From Pseudomonadota bacterium (GTDB lineage: Bacteria > Pseudomonadota > Alphaproteobacteria > Acetobacterales > Acetobacteraceae): a DNA stretch of 8,249 nt. The DNA lies in assembly GCA_021826485.1 (NCBI GenBank), contig JAKAZX010000165.1, forward strand, positions 1 to 8,249, written 5' to 3'. This document shows positions 6,370-8,249 of the stretch, piece by piece (within the stretch, counting starts at the first letter, position 1; every line of letters begins with the position of its first letter). The translations under genes were made by a program, and so were the position numbers. The notes under the pieces are model-generated. The model searched no databases. It was not told where the DNA came from and saw nothing but the letters and a program-made list of their open reading frames with translations.

Positions 6370-7541
6370 GACGGCTCCTTCGCGCGGTCGTGCAGGTCGC
6401 GCACATGCTCCGCGATCATGCGGTTCTCATCGGTCGGGATCACCCAGGCGGAGGGCCCGGGGCCGGCGGCGCTGATGCGCGGGCCGCCGGCCTCGTTCGC
6501 CGCCGCGTCGATCGCGAAACCCAGCCAGCGCAACTGCCGCAGCACCGCTTCGCGCACCGGCGGGGCATGTTCACCGATGCCGGCGGTGAACACGAAGCCA
6601 TCGAGGCCCCCCAGCACCGCCGCCAGCGCCCCGGCCTCGCGCACGATGCGGTGCACGAACAGCGCCACCGCCTCGCGCGCCGCATCGTCCGCGCGCGCCA
6701 GCAGCACGCGCATGTCGCTCGATAGGCCGGAGACGCCGAGCAGCCCGCTTTCGCTGTACAGCAGGTGCTCGACCGCATCCGGCGTCATGCCGCGCTCGCG
6801 GATCAGATAGAGCACCACGCCCGGGTCGATAGCGCCGCAGCGGGTGCCCATCATCAGCCCGTCCAGCGCGGTGAAGCCCATCGTGGTGGCGACACTGCGC
6901 CCGCCGTCCAGTGCGCACATGCTGGCGCCATTGCCCAGATGCGCGACGATCACGCGCCCGCCGGCGATCTCCGGCGCCACCGCATGCAGCCGCCGGGCGA
7001 TGTATTCGTAGGAGATGCCGTGGAACCCGTAGCGCAGCACGCCCGCATCGCCGAGCGCGCGCGGCAGCGCGAACAACTGCGCCAGCCGCGGCTGGGTGCG
7101 ATGGAAGGAGGTGTCGAACACCGCATACTGCGCCACCGCCGGCGCCGCCTTCGCCGCCGCGCGGATCGCCGCCAGCGCGTGCGGCTGGTGCAGCGGCGCC
7201 AGCGGCACCAGCGCGTCCAGCGCCGCCAGCACCGCAGCGTCGATGCGCACCGGGGCGGCGAAGTCCTGCCCGCCATGCACCACCCGATGGCCGATCGCGG
7301 CGACATTCCGCTCCCCGGCATGGTGTGCGACCAGCCAGTCGTGGATCACCTGCATGGCCGCGTCGTGGTCGGCGACACGCTGCGGATCGAGCGCGCGGTC
7401 CGCCAGCCCCGGCACGGACAGATGCGGGGCGGTGCCGATCCCCTCCACCTGGCCGTGCGGCCCTGCTTGCAGGTCCGCGCCGAAGACGGAAAACTTGATG
7501 GAGGAGGAGCCCGCATTGATGACCAGGATCACGCCGTCCAC
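6366..7541 (-). CDS. ackA: Acetate/propionate-family kinase
   Basis: 391 residues from GTG 7541. It interconverts an acyl phosphate (acetyl, possibly propionyl or butyryl) plus ADP with the acid plus ATP in the cytosol. The full set of acetokinase residues is visible: N9 in VINAGSSSIKFS, R86 in GHRVVHGG, D143 in FDTSFH, H174 in YGFHGIS, H201 in AHLGNGASM, R234 in MMGTRCGAIDPG, GIGEHA near 321-326, and E372 in PTDENRMIAEH. These match N7, R91, D148, H180, H208, R241 and E384 of the Methanosarcina enzyme. GTG 7541 was chosen because GGAG sits seven bases upstream and the gene then starts four bases after the upstream stop. GTG 7532 is possible, and ATG 7580 would add 13 unrelated residues overlapping the upstream gene. 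The downstream end overlaps fabI by ATGA. Preference between acetate and longer acids cannot be judged from sequence. Confidence 0.93.
   Translation of the reverse strand: MDGVILVINAGSSSIKFSVFGADLQAGPHGQVEGIGTAPHLSVPGLADRALDPQRVADHDAAMQVIHDWLVAHHAGERNVAAIGHRVVHGGQDFAAPVRIDAAVLAALDALVPLAPLHQPHALAAIRAAAKAAPAVAQYAVFDTSFHRTQPRLAQLFALPRALGDAGVLRYGFHGISYEYIARRLHAVAPEIAGGRVIVAHLGNGASMCALDGGRSVATTMGFTALDGLMMGTRCGAIDPGVVLYLIRERGMTPDAVEHLLYSESGLLGVSGLSSDMRVLLARADDAAREAVALFVHRIVREAGALAAVLGGLDGFVFTAGIGEHAPPVREAVLRQLRWLGFAIDAAANEAGGPRISAAGPGPSAWVIPTDENRMIAEHVRDLHDRAKEPS
6375..6380 (-). promoter_or_regulatory. Ribosome binding site of fabI
   Basis: AAGGAG on the minus strand, five bases before the fabI ATG at 6369 and lying inside the last codons of the kinase gene (Lys-Glu). 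This permits independent or coupled initiation. Confidence 0.75.
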
Positions 7542-7545
7542 GGCA

Positions 7546-8249
7546 TCACTCCGGGGTCTTGCTGAGCGGGCGGCGGGCATGCGCGTAGATCGCGGCGACG
7601 GCGGCGCTGGCCAGCCGCGTGCGCACCGAATCCGCCCGGCTGGTCAGGATGATCGGCACGCGCGCGCCCAGCACCAGGCCCGCCGCCTCCGCCCCTGCCA
7701 GGAAGGTCAGTTCCTTGGCCAGCATGTTCCCCGCCTCCAGGTCCGGCACCAGCAGGATGTCGGCATCGCCCGCGACTGGAGAGACGATGCCCTTGGTCGC
7801 CGCGGCTTCGCGGCTGATCGCGTTGTCGAAGGCCAGCGGCCCGTCCAGCAGGCCGCCGGTGATCTGCCCGCGCTCCGCCATCTTGCACAGCGCCGCCGCG
7901 TCGATGGTGGAGGGGATCTTGGCGCTCACCGTCTCCACCGCCGACAGGATCGCGACCTTGGGCAGGGCGATGCCGAGCGCGTGCGCCAGCCCGATCGCAT
8001 TCACCACGATGTCCACCTTCTCCATCAGCGTCGGCGCGATGTTGACCGCGGCGTCGGTGATCAGCAGCGGCTTCGGATAGGTCGGCACGTCCATCACGAA
8101 GACGTGGCTGATCCGCCGTTCGGTGCGGATGCCGGCCGCGTGATCGACCACCGCTTCCAGCAATTCGTCGGTGTGCAGGCTGCCTTTCATCAGCGCCGTC
8201 GCCTCCCCCGCGCGCACCAGCGCGACCGCCTCGGCGGCGCTGGCATGGC
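7546..8249 (-). CDS. pta: Phosphate acetyl/butyryltransferase (likely bifunctional enoyl-CoA hydratase/Pta), C-terminal part
   Basis: The last 233 residues are present; the frame is open to the window edge (first whole codon at 8247) with no convincing start, so the gene begins outside. It transfers acyl groups between CoA and phosphate, feeding the acyl-phosphate kinase next to it. The visible part fits the PTA_PTB family: RRISHVFVMDVPTYPKPLLI, then AILSAVETVSAKIPSTIDAA, ITGGLLDGPLAFDNAIS, and VPDLEAGNMLAKELTFLAGA followed by GLVLGARVPIILTSRADS. These strings match my recollection of alphaproteobacterial proteins annotated as bifunctional enoyl-CoA hydratase/phosphate acetyltransferase, which carry an N-terminal MaoC-like hydratase domain. 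That domain would lie beyond 8249 and is not seen. A GTG at 8217 is internal: in-frame family-like sequence continues upstream of it (HASAAEAVAL). The stop is four bases before the kinase start. Confidence 0.88.
   Translation of the reverse strand, partial: HASAAEAVALVRAGEATALMKGSLHTDELLEAVVDHAAGIRTERRISHVFVMDVPTYPKPLLITDAAVNIAPTLMEKVDIVVNAIGLAHALGIALPKVAILSAVETVSAKIPSTIDAAALCKMAERGQITGGLLDGPLAFDNAISREAAATKGIVSPVAGDADILLVPDLEAGNMLAKELTFLAGAEAAGLVLGARVPIILTSRADSVRTRLASAAVAAIYAHARRPLSKTPE
7549..7552 (-). promoter_or_regulatory. Ribosome binding site deciding the start of the kinase gene
   Basis: GGAG on the minus strand, formed by the last codons of the upstream gene and seven bases before GTG 7541. 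The spacing to GTG 7532 would be 16 bases, so 7541 is the better start. Confidence 0.55.

Noticed and set aside
5527..6810. Open frame of 427 codons on the plus strand opposite fabI and the kinase
   Set aside because: Shadow of two clearly identified minus-strand enzymes; no ribosome binding site or domain supports it.
7542..7580. ATG 7580 as the kinase start
   Set aside because: It overlaps the Pta gene by 35 bases and adds 13 residues unlike any acetokinase N-terminus; GTG 7541 has a spaced GGAG.

Overview
The window is about 8.2 kb of very GC-rich DNA, densely coding with short or no gaps between genes. Codon usage, the CUT2-type sugar transporter and the pta-ack-fabI gene order suggest an alphaproteobacterium, plausibly of the Rhodospirillales/Acetobacteraceae type. 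That placement is inference from recognition of the proteins, not from a search. No RNA gene, CRISPR array, insertion sequence or phage gene was seen.

Plus-strand half (1-5492). Five genes run in one direction. First is the 3' end of a periplasmic sugar-binding protein. Next comes an unusual 762-residue permease in which two complete RbsC-like permease units are joined head to tail. It overlaps a single-domain sugar ABC ATPase by ATGA. About 24 bases on is a RidA-family protein with an apparent export signal, and after a 67-base gap a thiamine-diphosphate (ThDP) enzyme of the acetolactate-synthase-like superfamily. The first three genes make a complete sugar (CUT2) importer. The other two may act on the imported compound or its products, but the substrate cannot be read from the sequence.

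A 94-base convergent gap (5493-5586) holds a near-perfect 14-bp hairpin followed by TTTT, the best terminator candidate in the window.

Minus-strand half (8249-5587). Reading leftward are the 3' part of a phosphate acetyl/butyryltransferase (cut by the window edge), an acetate/propionate-family kinase, and an NADH-dependent enoyl-ACP reductase (FabI). They are tightly coupled (4-base gap, then ATGA overlap) and look like one operon linking acyl-CoA, acyl-phosphate and ATP, with a fatty-acid synthesis step at the end. I recall this gene order as recurrent in alphaproteobacteria.

The most unusual item is the importer's architecture. Typical CUT2 systems fuse the two ATPase domains and use a homodimeric permease. 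Here the permeases are fused and the ATPase is single. The exported RidA and the orphan ThDP enzyme directly downstream are the next most interesting.
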